Below are positions 17,173 to 25,318 of a stretch of DNA of 64,000 bases, piece by piece. The translations under genes and the position numbers were made by a program. The notes under the pieces are model-generated. The model had not been told where the DNA came from. It saw only the letters and a list, made by a program, of their open reading frames with translations, and did not search any database. Within the stretch, counting starts at the first letter, position 1. Each line of letters opens with the position of its first letter. Location of the stretch: the NCBI RefSeq assembly GCF_959029255.1, contig NZ_CAUFUE010000008.1, positions 1 through 64,000 on the forward strand. The letters are read 5' to 3'. The DNA comes from an uncultured Bacteroides sp. GTDB taxonomy: Bacteria; Bacteroidota; Bacteroidia; Bacteroidales; Bacteroidaceae.

Positions 17173-18392
17173 GATATTCTCCGGAATTAAAAACCGGAAC
17201 AATGATACTAATTTTGATGCCTGCCATGCCCCATTACTTGAGATTTCCTATGATAACCTTAATCTCCTTATCCCCGTTTCTAGCAGTAACCGTCTTTGCA
17301 GAGCCTGTAAAAGAGGGGAAAAAGCCATCTTTTGAGAAAGGTATGGAGTAGTAATCCTTAGAGCTTTTTGTAGCGATATAAGTACGCTTTGACTTCTTGT
17401 CATAATAGCCCAAATGGCTAATACGCGCACTCGTATAAATAAAGTATATACGTTGTTTGGTTTCAAGCGCATGGTTTATATTCCACGATTTATTATCTTG
17501 ATTCTCATCAATTCTCTGTAGTTCTACCCATTCATAAACAGGCATCCGGTCACCTAGTTCAAAATTGATATAAGGGGTGAAATGGTCCTTTCCCACTTTA
17601 TATACGGTTGTTGACGCGCCGTAAGGTTCACGACAATAAAATTCCGAATTATATTTATAGAAATCACCATATAAATAAGGTTTATCCGCCAAAGCCTTTA
17701 CATATTGATTGGGGTTACTTTCTTCATACAGTATTTTCCCATCTTCATCAAATACCACGAATAAAGTTTTCTCTGTTCCGGTCTGATTGTTGACATAACT
17801 AAGATACCGATTCAGTCCTATTTCTCTGAAATCAGATAAATTATCTTCAAACTCCGAGGGTTTATGTATTCTTCTTACAATTTTACCGGTTTCAATATCA
17901 ATACCAATCCAATATCCATAAGCATAAGCATCCCTGTAAAAGATTCCTCGCTCACCGTCTAAAAACGCATTTACAGATGTCACTTCTCCCTTCTCCATAT
18001 ATTCAGAATCGGGAGTCACTATTTTTTTTAAGAAATTTCCTTTTCCATCAAACAGCATTAAGCCCTGAAGTAGCCCTGCCACTACAAACCTCTTTTCATC
18101 ATTAGTCATAAACACCCTCCTATCACTAACTTCACTATTTGCTGGTATTTTTATAACCACTTCATGTATTTCATCAAACAAATCAGACATGGGCATATCC
18201 TTGGATACAGCCTTTGTCAAATCAATATTAAATTTTTGCGCATTGCATATCAATGGCAGGCATGCAACAATCATGCAAACAATAATTTTGTTCATACTTC
18301 TTTATTTTTTTAGTGATATAATATAATTCAACCCACCACAACGAAGGGCTTTTTCTTGATACAGTAGAATACCTTGCCCTCATCTCAGGCAA
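17173..18392. repeat. Tandem duplication, unit A (1.22 kb)
   Basis: This is the left copy of a tandem duplication. It contains the complete 353-aa propeller gene and a copy of the last ~95 bp of the upstream glycosyltransferase/LanC-like gene. GATATTCTC occurs at both ends of each unit (17173, 18393 and 19606), marking the likely microhomology of the duplication. Confidence 0.85.
17234..18295 (-). CDS. 6-bladed beta-propeller exported protein, copy A
   Basis: A 353-residue protein with a signal peptide (cleavage near CNAQ, about 17-20) and repeated beta-propeller strands such as FVVAGLLQGLMLFDGKGNFL, ERGIFYRDA and LFVVFDEDGKILYE. This is the layout of the Bacteroidetes 6-bladed propeller family (PF17170 type). 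Such proteins are secreted or periplasmic, often sit beside GG-type or NVEALA-type peptides and TlpA proteins, and have no established function. It is a tandem duplicate of the next gene: the C-terminal half differs by three residues, the N-terminal half by about a third. The divergence is thus confined to the first blades. Confidence 0.85.
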   Translation of the reverse strand: MNKIIVCMIVACLPLICNAQKFNIDLTKAVSKDMPMSDLFDEIHEVVIKIPANSEVSDRRVFMTNDEKRFVVAGLLQGLMLFDGKGNFLKKIVTPDSEYMEKGEVTSVNAFLDGERGIFYRDAYAYGYWIGIDIETGKIVRRIHKPSEFEDNLSDFREIGLNRYLSYVNNQTGTEKTLFVVFDEDGKILYEESNPNQYVKALADKPYLYGDFYKYNSEFYCREPYGASTTVYKVGKDHFTPYINFELGDRMPVYEWVELQRIDENQDNKSWNINHALETKQRIYFIYTSARISHLGYYDKKSKRTYIATKSSKDYYSIPFSKDGFFPSFTGSAKTVTARNGDKEIKVIIGNLK

Positions 18393-18401
18393 GATATTCT
18401 C
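18306..18401 (-). pseudogene. Duplicated 3' fragment of the GT/LanC-like gene
   Basis: Read on the minus strand, this stretch encodes a near copy of the last 32 residues of the 708-aa protein (ENILPEMRARYST... in place of ENILPEMRAYCT..., ending ITKK). It has no start codon of its own. It was carried along when the propeller gene was duplicated, which shows that the GT/LanC gene was already the upstream neighbour at that time. Confidence 0.85.
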
Positions 18402-19614
18402 CGGAATTAAAGTCAGGTACAATGATACTTATTATAAAGCCTGACATGCTACCTCATTATTTGAGATTTCCTATGATAACCTTAATCTCCTTATGCCCGT
18501 TTCTAGAAGTAACCGTCTTTGCAGAGCCTGTAAAAAAGGGGAAAAAGCCATCTTTTGAGAAAGGTATGGAGTAGTAATCCTTAGAGCTTTTTGTAGCGAT
18601 ATAAGTACGCTTTGACTTCTTGTCATAATAGCCCAAATGGCTAATACGCGCACTCGTATAAATAAAGTATATACGTTGTTTGGTTTCAAGCGCATGGTTT
18701 ATATTCCACGATTTATTATCTTGATTCTCATCAATTCTCTGTAGTTCTACCCATTCATAAACAGGCATCCGGTCACCTAGTTCAAAATTGATATAAGGGG
18801 TGAAATGGTCCTTTCCCACTTTATATACGGTTGTTGACGCGCCGTAAGGTTCACGACAATAAAATTCCGAATTATATTTATAGAAATCACCATATAAATA
18901 AGGTTTATCCGCCAAAGCCTTTACATATTGATTGGGGTTACTTTCTTCATACAGTATTTTCCCATCTTCATCAAATACCACGAATAAAATTTTCTCTGTT
19001 CCGGTCAGATTATTGACGTAACTAAGATACCTATTCCGTCCTATTTCTCTGAAATCAGATAAATTATCTTTGAACTCTGAGGGTTTATTTATTCTTCTTA
19101 CAATTTTACCGGTTTCAATATCAATACCAGCCCAATAAGAAAAAGCATCTTTATAGAAAATGCCCCTTTCACCATCTAAAAAAGCATTTAGAGACGCTGT
19201 ATCTTTAGGTTCCACATATTCAGAAGCAGGTATCTTTATCTCATGTAAGAAATTACCTTCCCCATCAAACAGCATTAATCCTTGAAATATCCCTGCCACT
19301 ACAAACCTCTTCTCATCATCTGTCATAAATAATCTTCCATCCTTTAGGCTGTTATCAACCGGCAATTTTAAAGTCACTTCACGTATTTCATCAAACAAGT
19401 CAGACATGGGCATATCCTTGGATACAGCCTTTGTCAAATCAATATTAAATTTTTGCGCATTGCACATCAATGAAAAGCATGATATAATCATGCAAACAAT
19501 AACTTTTTTCATACTTCTTTACTTTTTAGTGATACAATATAATTCAGCCCACCACAACGAAGGGCTTTTTCTTGATACAGTGCAATACGCCCTCATCTCA
19601 GGCAAGATATTCTC
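18393..19614. repeat. Tandem duplication, unit B (1.22 kb)
   Basis: This is the right copy, containing the 351-aa propeller gene and the genuine 3' end of the GT/LanC-like gene. Identity to unit A is almost complete in the left half (3' part of the propeller genes) and drops clearly in the right half. Confidence 0.85.
18457..19512 (-). CDS. 6-bladed beta-propeller exported protein, copy B
   Basis: A 351-residue paralogue of copy A with the same signal peptide type and propeller blades. The segment from about residue 20 to 42 (KFNIDLTKAVSKDMPMSDLF onward) and the whole C-terminal half are nearly identical to copy A. Residues about 43-130 have many changes, including a different loop (DNSLKDGR against NSEVSDRR) and a two-residue deletion near FSYWAGID. 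It starts 6 bp after the GT/LanC-like stop, so it is certainly co-transcribed with it. A binding or receptor-like role with a variable face is inference. Confidence 0.85.
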   Translation of the reverse strand: MKKVIVCMIISCFSLMCNAQKFNIDLTKAVSKDMPMSDLFDEIREVTLKLPVDNSLKDGRLFMTDDEKRFVVAGIFQGLMLFDGEGNFLHEIKIPASEYVEPKDTASLNAFLDGERGIFYKDAFSYWAGIDIETGKIVRRINKPSEFKDNLSDFREIGRNRYLSYVNNLTGTEKILFVVFDEDGKILYEESNPNQYVKALADKPYLYGDFYKYNSEFYCREPYGASTTVYKVGKDHFTPYINFELGDRMPVYEWVELQRIDENQDNKSWNINHALETKQRIYFIYTSARISHLGYYDKKSKRTYIATKSSKDYYSIPFSKDGFFPFFTGSAKTVTSRNGHKEIKVIIGNLK

Positions 19615-21645
19615 TATCGTTTGAGAAGTTTCCTTCTTTAATCCCAATCGCAAAGAAGCTTCCTCCAATTCACGCAAATATTGAGCGTCAAAAGGTAATG
19701 CGAAAGAATCACGGGATGATAAAAGACGAGAAGCCACATAGCAAGCAATACCTCTTAAACCACTTGCCAAGGATGCATCCTCTATGCGACGCAAATCTCT
19801 TTCCATTACTTTCTTATCAAGGTCAGACAAGACATCATCGGTACATCCTGACACAAAACCCTGTTGAACCAGATACTCAATGCCCCAACCTATGCCACAC
19901 AAACCCGAAGAAAAATTCACCGGAAGTTCCCAATGAATGTCCTCATAAAGTTCGTCGAGCAGCCCTGCGGCATATTCTTCATACCATGGATTATTAAAAA
20001 GACGCGCATAGTGATAAAAGAAGATAATAAGCCCCATTTTTCCGTTGTACAATCCCAAATCGTCCGTACCCACATGTTCCAACATTAATTGTCCGACGGC
20101 ACATTCCAACTGTTCCTCATCAACAGATAACGGTAGTTTCAGCCAGTCAGGCGGCAATATATCGGGAGTGTCCTCCCAATAACTCCATGGTTCGGGAGCA
20201 ATGACTACGCCCTCTTGATGATGCCCCAGCCAAGCGCTCCACCAACTGAAACTATTATTCGCTACAATATGATGCTTACACTCCGACATCAAAAACATGT
20301 CTTGCCAATCCTCTGACACATCCTCTGCATCCCGGAAGAAAAAGAAATCAGGTTCGCCTTGCAGCAAAGAACGTATGTTCCTCAAGGCCTGATCATAATA
20401 TTTTTCGATGGCTTTCTTTATCAAAAAAGGTTCTTGAGTACCCATGAAGTAAGAAGGAATATGAACACTTACCGAATGGGCACTATTGCGAATACTATTT
20501 AAACGCTTACTGTGTTTTTCGTCCAAACGTGATTCTGAAAATCGGAAATGTTTTCGAAGTTCTTCTTCACAAGCCACAACATATTGGTAACATTGCCATT
20601 TTCCCTCATAAATTGTTACCGGATAATCCGGCTCTTCAACTTGATGAAATATTGATATATAGTTTTCAGCTACTTTTACAACATCTTTAGCAGGCAAATG
20701 TGGAAGTTGCCGCTCCACTATTTTGATATCATCAATCAAGTCAATAGGAAACACATTGAACAATGTATCAACAGTATATCCATTGACAGGAGGAAGGGAA
20801 AGGATGGCTTTCTTTTTACCGTTGTCCCGCCAAATCCTACAGAGATAACAGTAATAGGCAAAACAAAACATTTGCTCACCCAAACCACCCTGCAATTTTA
20901 CTTGTCCTGCGGGCAATAGACTACGGGCATCCAGAAGTCCTATCCCAAGAAAATGGTTTTTATTAATCAACTCCACTTTATATTCTCCTCGATAGGGACT
21001 GAAATCAGAATAGCCATAGATATCGTTCAGCACTAGCGGATTGGCATCTTGTAAATAACAGTTCAGATAAGATTCATCATGGTAACGGGCTATAATTCCA
21101 TTGGAGAGATCTTTACTGATTAAATCCCGGCTCCAGTCGGAGAACCGTAGGACTTCTTCCGTACGCCCGCCATAAAGACTTGCCTGATAATATCTTATCC
21201 CTTTGCCATAGGGAATATACGCATGGCAATTTACGTTGCGGTCATAGGCAAGTTCGTCAGGAGATTTATGACTATTATGTTCAAAAGAGAGAGCTGCAAA
21301 ATAGCCGTTTGCAATTCCCGGAAGAATCTCATCGCAATAGACAGGCTTCAAACAGCGAAAATTTCCATTCAGATAAAAGATATAATCATAATTCGTCAAC
21401 AGGTGTTCGCGGATAGAACAAATAAATTCCGATTTGGAAGAAACATTCACAACCCACCCTTTGTCTTCTATAGAATACATGGTGACATTGGGGAAAGACT
21501 GTTTCAGCAATTCAGAAGAATCAGTAAAAACTTCATAACCTTTCTCTGCATCAACACACAAATATTTCTCACAGGAAGTATAAAATTCATGCCAAAAATG
21601 ACAGTAGTATCCTGTCATCATATAGATTAGTCCGATTTTATTCAC
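19519..21645 (-). CDS. Fusion protein: GT6-like, degenerate GT11-like, partial LanC-like
   Basis: A 708-residue cytosolic protein with three parts. Residues 1-235 resemble bacterial GT6 (ABO-type) transferases: IGLIYMMTGYY at the start, NGN (93-95) at the NxN site typical of bacterial GT6, and HDESYLN (189-195). Residues about 245-505 resemble GT11 alpha-1,2-fucosyltransferases, with LQGGLGEQMF (251-260) and IVANNSFSWWSAWL (460-473); however the HxRRGDY site reads HIPSYF (395-400), so GDP-fucose binding may be lost. Residues about 525-680 resemble LanC repeats (GLCGIGWGIEYL, 581-592; GLRGIACYVASRLL, 629-642), but only a few of the seven repeats remain and no zinc Cys-His ligands are seen. It is first in the operon that contains the peptide precursor, so peptide binding or glycosylation is a reasonable but unproven role. 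Confidence 0.75.
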   Translation of the reverse strand: MNKIGLIYMMTGYYCHFWHEFYTSCEKYLCVDAEKGYEVFTDSSELLKQSFPNVTMYSIEDKGWVVNVSSKSEFICSIREHLLTNYDYIFYLNGNFRCLKPVYCDEILPGIANGYFAALSFEHNSHKSPDELAYDRNVNCHAYIPYGKGIRYYQASLYGGRTEEVLRFSDWSRDLISKDLSNGIIARYHDESYLNCYLQDANPLVLNDIYGYSDFSPYRGEYKVELINKNHFLGIGLLDARSLLPAGQVKLQGGLGEQMFCFAYYCYLCRIWRDNGKKKAILSLPPVNGYTVDTLFNVFPIDLIDDIKIVERQLPHLPAKDVVKVAENYISIFHQVEEPDYPVTIYEGKWQCYQYVVACEEELRKHFRFSESRLDEKHSKRLNSIRNSAHSVSVHIPSYFMGTQEPFLIKKAIEKYYDQALRNIRSLLQGEPDFFFFRDAEDVSEDWQDMFLMSECKHHIVANNSFSWWSAWLGHHQEGVVIAPEPWSYWEDTPDILPPDWLKLPLSVDEEQLECAVGQLMLEHVGTDDLGLYNGKMGLIIFFYHYARLFNNPWYEEYAAGLLDELYEDIHWELPVNFSSGLCGIGWGIEYLVQQGFVSGCTDDVLSDLDKKVMERDLRRIEDASLASGLRGIACYVASRLLSSRDSFALPFDAQYLRELEEASLRLGLKKETSQTIENILPEMRAYCTVSRKSPSLWWAELYCITKK

Positions 21646-21897
21646 AGGTTAACATTTTTATGTAAATACACATTCTTTCTCTATTTACCCCCAGTTGCCA
21701 AGTGTAAATATAACATTAATTAACAAGGCGTTAAATTTATCATTTACAAAGAATTACTTCCTCCGGTTCTCTCCACTAAATATTACCTTAAAGTTCACCA
21801 CCTCATTTTCTACGACAACCTAGTCTTTCCTTACCAATCGTATGGAAACAAGCAAGAAAGGAAAATATGAACATAAACAGTTGATATATGGATAGAC

Positions 21898-21924
21898 TTG
21901 TTCAATGATAAGCCGCTAACTTTG
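21898..21924 (+). promoter_or_regulatory. Apparent promoter of the TolC pseudogene
   Basis: TTG at 21898, a 16-bp spacer and TAACTTTG (21917-21924) match the Bacteroidetes consensus fairly well. They lie 23 bp before the ATG of the decayed gene. Confidence 0.4.
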
Positions 21925-21947
21925 TAGGAAATTATAGGTTGCTTACC

Positions 21948-22282
21948 ATGAAAAAAACTACTATTCACTTTTACCTTTTTCTGCTTACTTGTTGTAGGAG
22001 GACACGCACAAAAGACTTTGGCGCTGAAAAAAAGAACTGAAGGACATCACTCTGGCTTTCTTCAATAATGGGATGGCAATGCTGGAGCAACAGATAAACC
22101 TACTGAAATATATCATTGATTATCCGGCAGACGAACAGATAGCCCTGACACCAGTAAATCCCGAAAATATCACTCCGGTCGCTTTGACCGGTTTATCGGA
22201 AGGTTTGCATGAAGTGTAACTTTTGCAATCACAGAAGGTGATGGCGGAACAACAAAAGAAAATAATCGGGTACGGCTACATG
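21948..22282 (+). pseudogene. Decayed TolC-family outer-membrane efflux gene
   Basis: Fragments of a TolC-type protein can be read in successive frames. ATG (21948) plus a signal peptide in the next frame (LLFTFTFFCLLVVGGHAQKT) is followed, after another shift, by an in-frame stretch (22034-22216) containing MLEQQINLLKYIIDYPADEQ and LTGLSEGLHEV. A TAA stop (22217-22219) precedes LQSQKVMAEQQKKI in that same frame. Both frame changes fall at runs of seven A (21951-21957 and 22027-22033). The segment between signal and helix is far too short and the C-terminal half is missing, so this is a real remnant and not only a base-calling error. Confidence 0.75.
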
Positions 22283-22490
22283 CTCAAAAGAACATCCAGG
22301 GCGCATGCTGTCCGCCTGCGCCTTACCCGCGCTTAGGCGATGGCTCCGGCAAAATTAGTAAACAATAGAGTGGCAAATAGAACTATAAATACTGTACGGA
22401 GAAAAGCCCTATACTTATCGCATTTCCTATAGGGACTGAACTCCTATCAACCTTATATCGAAAGGTTTGAACATCCGGAACTCTTTATTT

Positions 22491-22576
22491 AAAACACCCG
22501 GATGTTTTATGGTAAAACATCCGGGTGTTTTAAAGGAAAACATCCCCATGTATTCAGGCAATACACCCGGATGTTT
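22491..22576. repeat. Iterated palindrome built on ACACCCGGATGTTTT
   Basis: A perfect 19-bp inverted repeat with a 3-nt loop (22491-22509 with 22513-22531) is built from AAACACCCGGATGTTTT. The same core recurs at about 22563-22576 (ACACCCGGATGTTT), with shorter forms at about 22470-22478 (ACATCCGG) and 22539-22549 (ACATCCCCATG). The hairpin lies 170 bp beyond the stop of the first PUL operon and could end or protect that transcript, but the repeated core suggests a REP-like or protein-binding element. Confidence 0.7.
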
Positions 22577-22700
22577 CAGCCTTTCAGTATTAATACTAGA
22601 GGAGATAAGTATACAGGTCTTTCCGGTTAAGTACAGATACCAAAGATGTGCAAAGTTACATTAAAGCAGTCCTGAAAGCCAAGATACGTCCGTTAAACTT

Positions 22701-23888
22701 TTATGAAAAGCGTTCTATTATCTCCATGCACATACGTCCGTTGTGATAGGGGCATTTCCAAAATCCGGCTTTATCATCCAAGGTATTCACCGTACCATCG
22801 GCACGCACACTCCAATGCCATTCACCGTTTTTATAATCTACCAAATACTTCTTGATAAACTCCCAGCAACGAAAAGCTTTCTGCAACGCCACTTCATCAT
22901 CGAAATGCTGATAGAGATTGACATGCCCTACCACATTCTCGGCTTGTACCCACCAATGGCGGTCGGTATCGGTTTTATTCTTATCAAGAAAAGTTTCATA
23001 AATCATTCCGCCTTCCGGGACCAGCCCTTCATCGGCAGCCGCCGCGATATACTCCACCAATGGTTCGACTTTTGCCAACACCGTTTTATCTCCCAAAACA
23101 AGAGCCGCTTCATGAAGCAGCCACGAAGCTTCGATATCGTGCCCGTAGGAAACGATACGATATTTGCTCACCCAATCGTCATTGAAGAATAATTCCAGAT
23201 GACCGGTATGCTGATTCAATATCTTGTTCACAAAAAGAGAAATCAGATTACGGAGTTGCCGTTCCAAGCGTTCATCTTTCCACACCCGGTACAGATTGGT
23301 ATAAGGTTCGAGAATGTGCAGGTGGGTATTCATCGTTTTGCGTTCGTTCTCGTCTTTATCACTCAGGCGCATATCGGCTATTTCGCCCCATTCGCGAGTC
23401 AACGCTTCGCAATAGCCATTCTTCGACGCATCAAAACTATACTGCTCGATGCTTTCAAAAAGGCGGATAGCATAGCCCAACGCTTCTTCATCACCCGTGG
23501 CCCGATGATACTCGCTCAAACCATAAATGGCAAAACCTAAAGCATAGATTTGTTTTTTAGTATCCAACGGCTGACCTTTACAATCGAGCGACCAATAAAT
23601 TCCTCCAAATTCCTTGTCGTAGAAGTTGTCAATGATATACCGCTTTGCCCGTGTAGCGGTTTTCAGATAATCAGGATTCTTTAAAAGACGATAGGCGGCC
23701 GAGAAAGTCCACAAGATGCGCGCATTCAAGATAGCTCCCTTCTCTGCTTCAGGCATCAGTACTTCTGTTCCGGCAATACGACCGTAGAAGCCACCGTTTA
23801 CCTTATCCGTCATTCTATTTATCCAGAAAGGGAGAATATTGGATACCAATTCTTCCTCCATTTCTTTTTTCATCTTATCTATATTCAT
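22701..23888 (-). CDS. Cellobiose/mannobiose 2-epimerase (AGE superfamily)
   Basis: This 395-residue cytosolic (alpha/alpha)6-barrel enzyme inverts C2 of the reducing-end sugar. It converts Man-beta-1,4-Man into Man-beta-1,4-Glc, and cellobiose into Glc-Man. Catalytic-type histidines are visible in YGHDIEASWLLHEAA (about 246-260) and DRHWWVQAENVVGH. The C-terminal PYHNGRMCMEI segment is characteristic of cellobiose 2-epimerases. Length equals that of known members (about 390-420), and there is no signal peptide. It is last in the operon GH26 > GH130 > MFS > epimerase, the same order as in the described B. fragilis mannobiose pathway, which strongly supports the assignment. Confidence 0.93.
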   Translation of the reverse strand: MNIDKMKKEMEEELVSNILPFWINRMTDKVNGGFYGRIAGTEVLMPEAEKGAILNARILWTFSAAYRLLKNPDYLKTATRAKRYIIDNFYDKEFGGIYWSLDCKGQPLDTKKQIYALGFAIYGLSEYHRATGDEEALGYAIRLFESIEQYSFDASKNGYCEALTREWGEIADMRLSDKDENERKTMNTHLHILEPYTNLYRVWKDERLERQLRNLISLFVNKILNQHTGHLELFFNDDWVSKYRIVSYGHDIEASWLLHEAALVLGDKTVLAKVEPLVEYIAAAADEGLVPEGGMIYETFLDKNKTDTDRHWWVQAENVVGHVNLYQHFDDEVALQKAFRCWEFIKKYLVDYKNGEWHWSVRADGTVNTLDDKAGFWKCPYHNGRMCMEIIERFS

Positions 23889-23929
23889 AGCCCCAATAAC
23901 ATTTATCGCATTATCATTCCATCACCTTA

Positions 23930-25318
23930 TCACTCTACTACCTCGCCACTTCTTCTTTCTTTCAGTTCTGTATTAATAGCCATCATCCGAGCTTTATTCA
24001 ACGGATAAATTAACAGTACCAGAATGGAGACTGCCGCGATTGCAGCGGGAATGAAGCTCATCAGATACCTCAGACCATTCAATGCTTCGGGTGTCTGTAC
24101 CGCATTTTCGGCTGTGTTGTATCCAAAACATGCCAACAGAGCCATCACAGCCCAGCCTGCAAACGCACCGCCAAACTTTTGAGCCATAGAACCTGATGAG
24201 AAAATCAATCCTGTCGATGATGTGCCATCCTTCTGTTCGGCATAGTCTGCCACGTCGGCATACATACTCCAGATAAGTGGAGAAACAATCCCTGTACAGA
24301 TAGAAATCAGTACTTGGAATATCATCATCAGCCACCAACCAAATCCGTTGTTGGGCACAAAGAAGAAGAGCACGCTAAAAACGACCAAACAAACCAACGA
24401 AAGAACGTAGGTAGACTTCTTGCCGAATTTCAGAGACAAAGGTACGGCGAGCGCCACACCAATCATATTGCAGACTTCACCTACCATGAGAAACAGCCCC
24501 GCATAGAGCACAATATTGAATATGCCGAAATCAAGATAAGCATTCGCACTGATATAATCTTTAAAGAAATAGGCGGCAGTAGCCCCACGCACCGTATTAA
24601 AGAAATTGGAGAGTAAAGCCGCACCATTCAATATCCACCAGGGAGAATTGCGAACGAGCGACTTCACATCTTTACCTATTGATTTGGCGGGAGCACTTTT
24701 GACATGTTCTCTCGTCATACTGAAACAGAGTAAAAAACCGAGGAAACAGAAAGAAGCGATAATAATCATAGCGTATTGCCAACTTCCGGCAGCGCTGCAA
24801 TCCATCGACCTGAACCAACTGCACAACGGCTCCCATGCTCCCAAAGCAATGAAGCTGCCTCCGTATGCAAAAAACATACGATAAGAAGAGAAAATCGTTT
24901 TCGTATTCGAATCATCGGTCATCACTCCCAGCATAGCTCCGTATGGAACATTAATGGCAGTATATACGGTCATCATCAGTATGTAGGTAGCGTATGCCCA
25001 GATGAGTTTACCCGTCGCCCCCATATCGGGAGTAGTAAAAAGCAATATTCCCGCAATGGCAAAAGGCGCTGCCACCCACAACAGGTATGGGCGATATTTG
25101 CCCCAACGGGTATGAGTGCGGTCGGCAATAACTCCCATCATAGGGTCGGACACCGCATCCCAAATACGGGTTACCAGCATCAGTACGCCTGCATCAGCCA
25201 AGCTCAGGCCAAAGATATTCGAATAAAAGAACGGCAGGTAATAGGAGAATATCTTCCAAAACATGGAAGAAGACATGTCTCCGAAACCATAACCTATTTT
25301 TTCTTTCAGTGTTGCCAT
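23930..25318 (-). CDS. GPH-family sugar:cation symporter (mannobiose/oligosaccharide import)
   Basis: A 462-residue inner-membrane protein with about twelve helices. It begins LKEKIGYGFGDMSSSMFW and has MLVTRIWDAVSDPMMGVIADRT (46-67), the family motif of glycoside-pentoside-hexuronide transporters, with the charged TRWGKYRPYLLW loop after it. It would bring mannobiose or short gluco-manno-oligosaccharides across the inner membrane with a cation. The start overlaps the 3' end of the GH130 gene by 13 bp, showing co-translation. The epimerase follows 41 bp later. The exact sugar is inferred from the neighbours. Confidence 0.92.
   Translation of the reverse strand: MATLKEKIGYGFGDMSSSMFWKIFSYYLPFFYSNIFGLSLADAGVLMLVTRIWDAVSDPMMGVIADRTHTRWGKYRPYLLWVAAPFAIAGILLFTTPDMGATGKLIWAYATYILMMTVYTAINVPYGAMLGVMTDDSNTKTIFSSYRMFFAYGGSFIALGAWEPLCSWFRSMDCSAAGSWQYAMIIIASFCFLGFLLCFSMTREHVKSAPAKSIGKDVKSLVRNSPWWILNGAALLSNFFNTVRGATAAYFFKDYISANAYLDFGIFNIVLYAGLFLMVGEVCNMIGVALAVPLSLKFGKKSTYVLSLVCLVVFSVLFFFVPNNGFGWWLMMIFQVLISICTGIVSPLIWSMYADVADYAEQKDGTSSTGLIFSSGSMAQKFGGAFAGWAVMALLACFGYNTAENAVQTPEALNGLRYLMSFIPAAIAAVSILVLLIYPLNKARMMAINTELKERRSGEVVE

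Larger units (their letters stand above)
21646..22700. other. Gene-poor kilobase between the peptide operon and the PUL
   Basis: This stretch has no intact gene. It holds an apparent promoter and a decayed TolC-type gene (21898-22282), a short GC-rich patch with nested inverted repeats (about 22300-22335), and an iterated palindrome (22491-22576). The upstream region of the GT/LanC operon (21646-21780) is AT-rich, and I found no exact -7 box there. Confidence 0.7.

Noticed and set aside
17203..18428. TGATACT copies at 17203 and 18423 resembling the PUL operator
   Set aside because: There is no CAAAnnTA box at the fixed spacing, and the two are copies of each other through the tandem duplication.
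22467..22664. A 65-codon frame with repeated PGCF/HPGV pieces
   Set aside because: It is produced by translating the ACACCCGGATGTTTT palindromes and not by a real gene.
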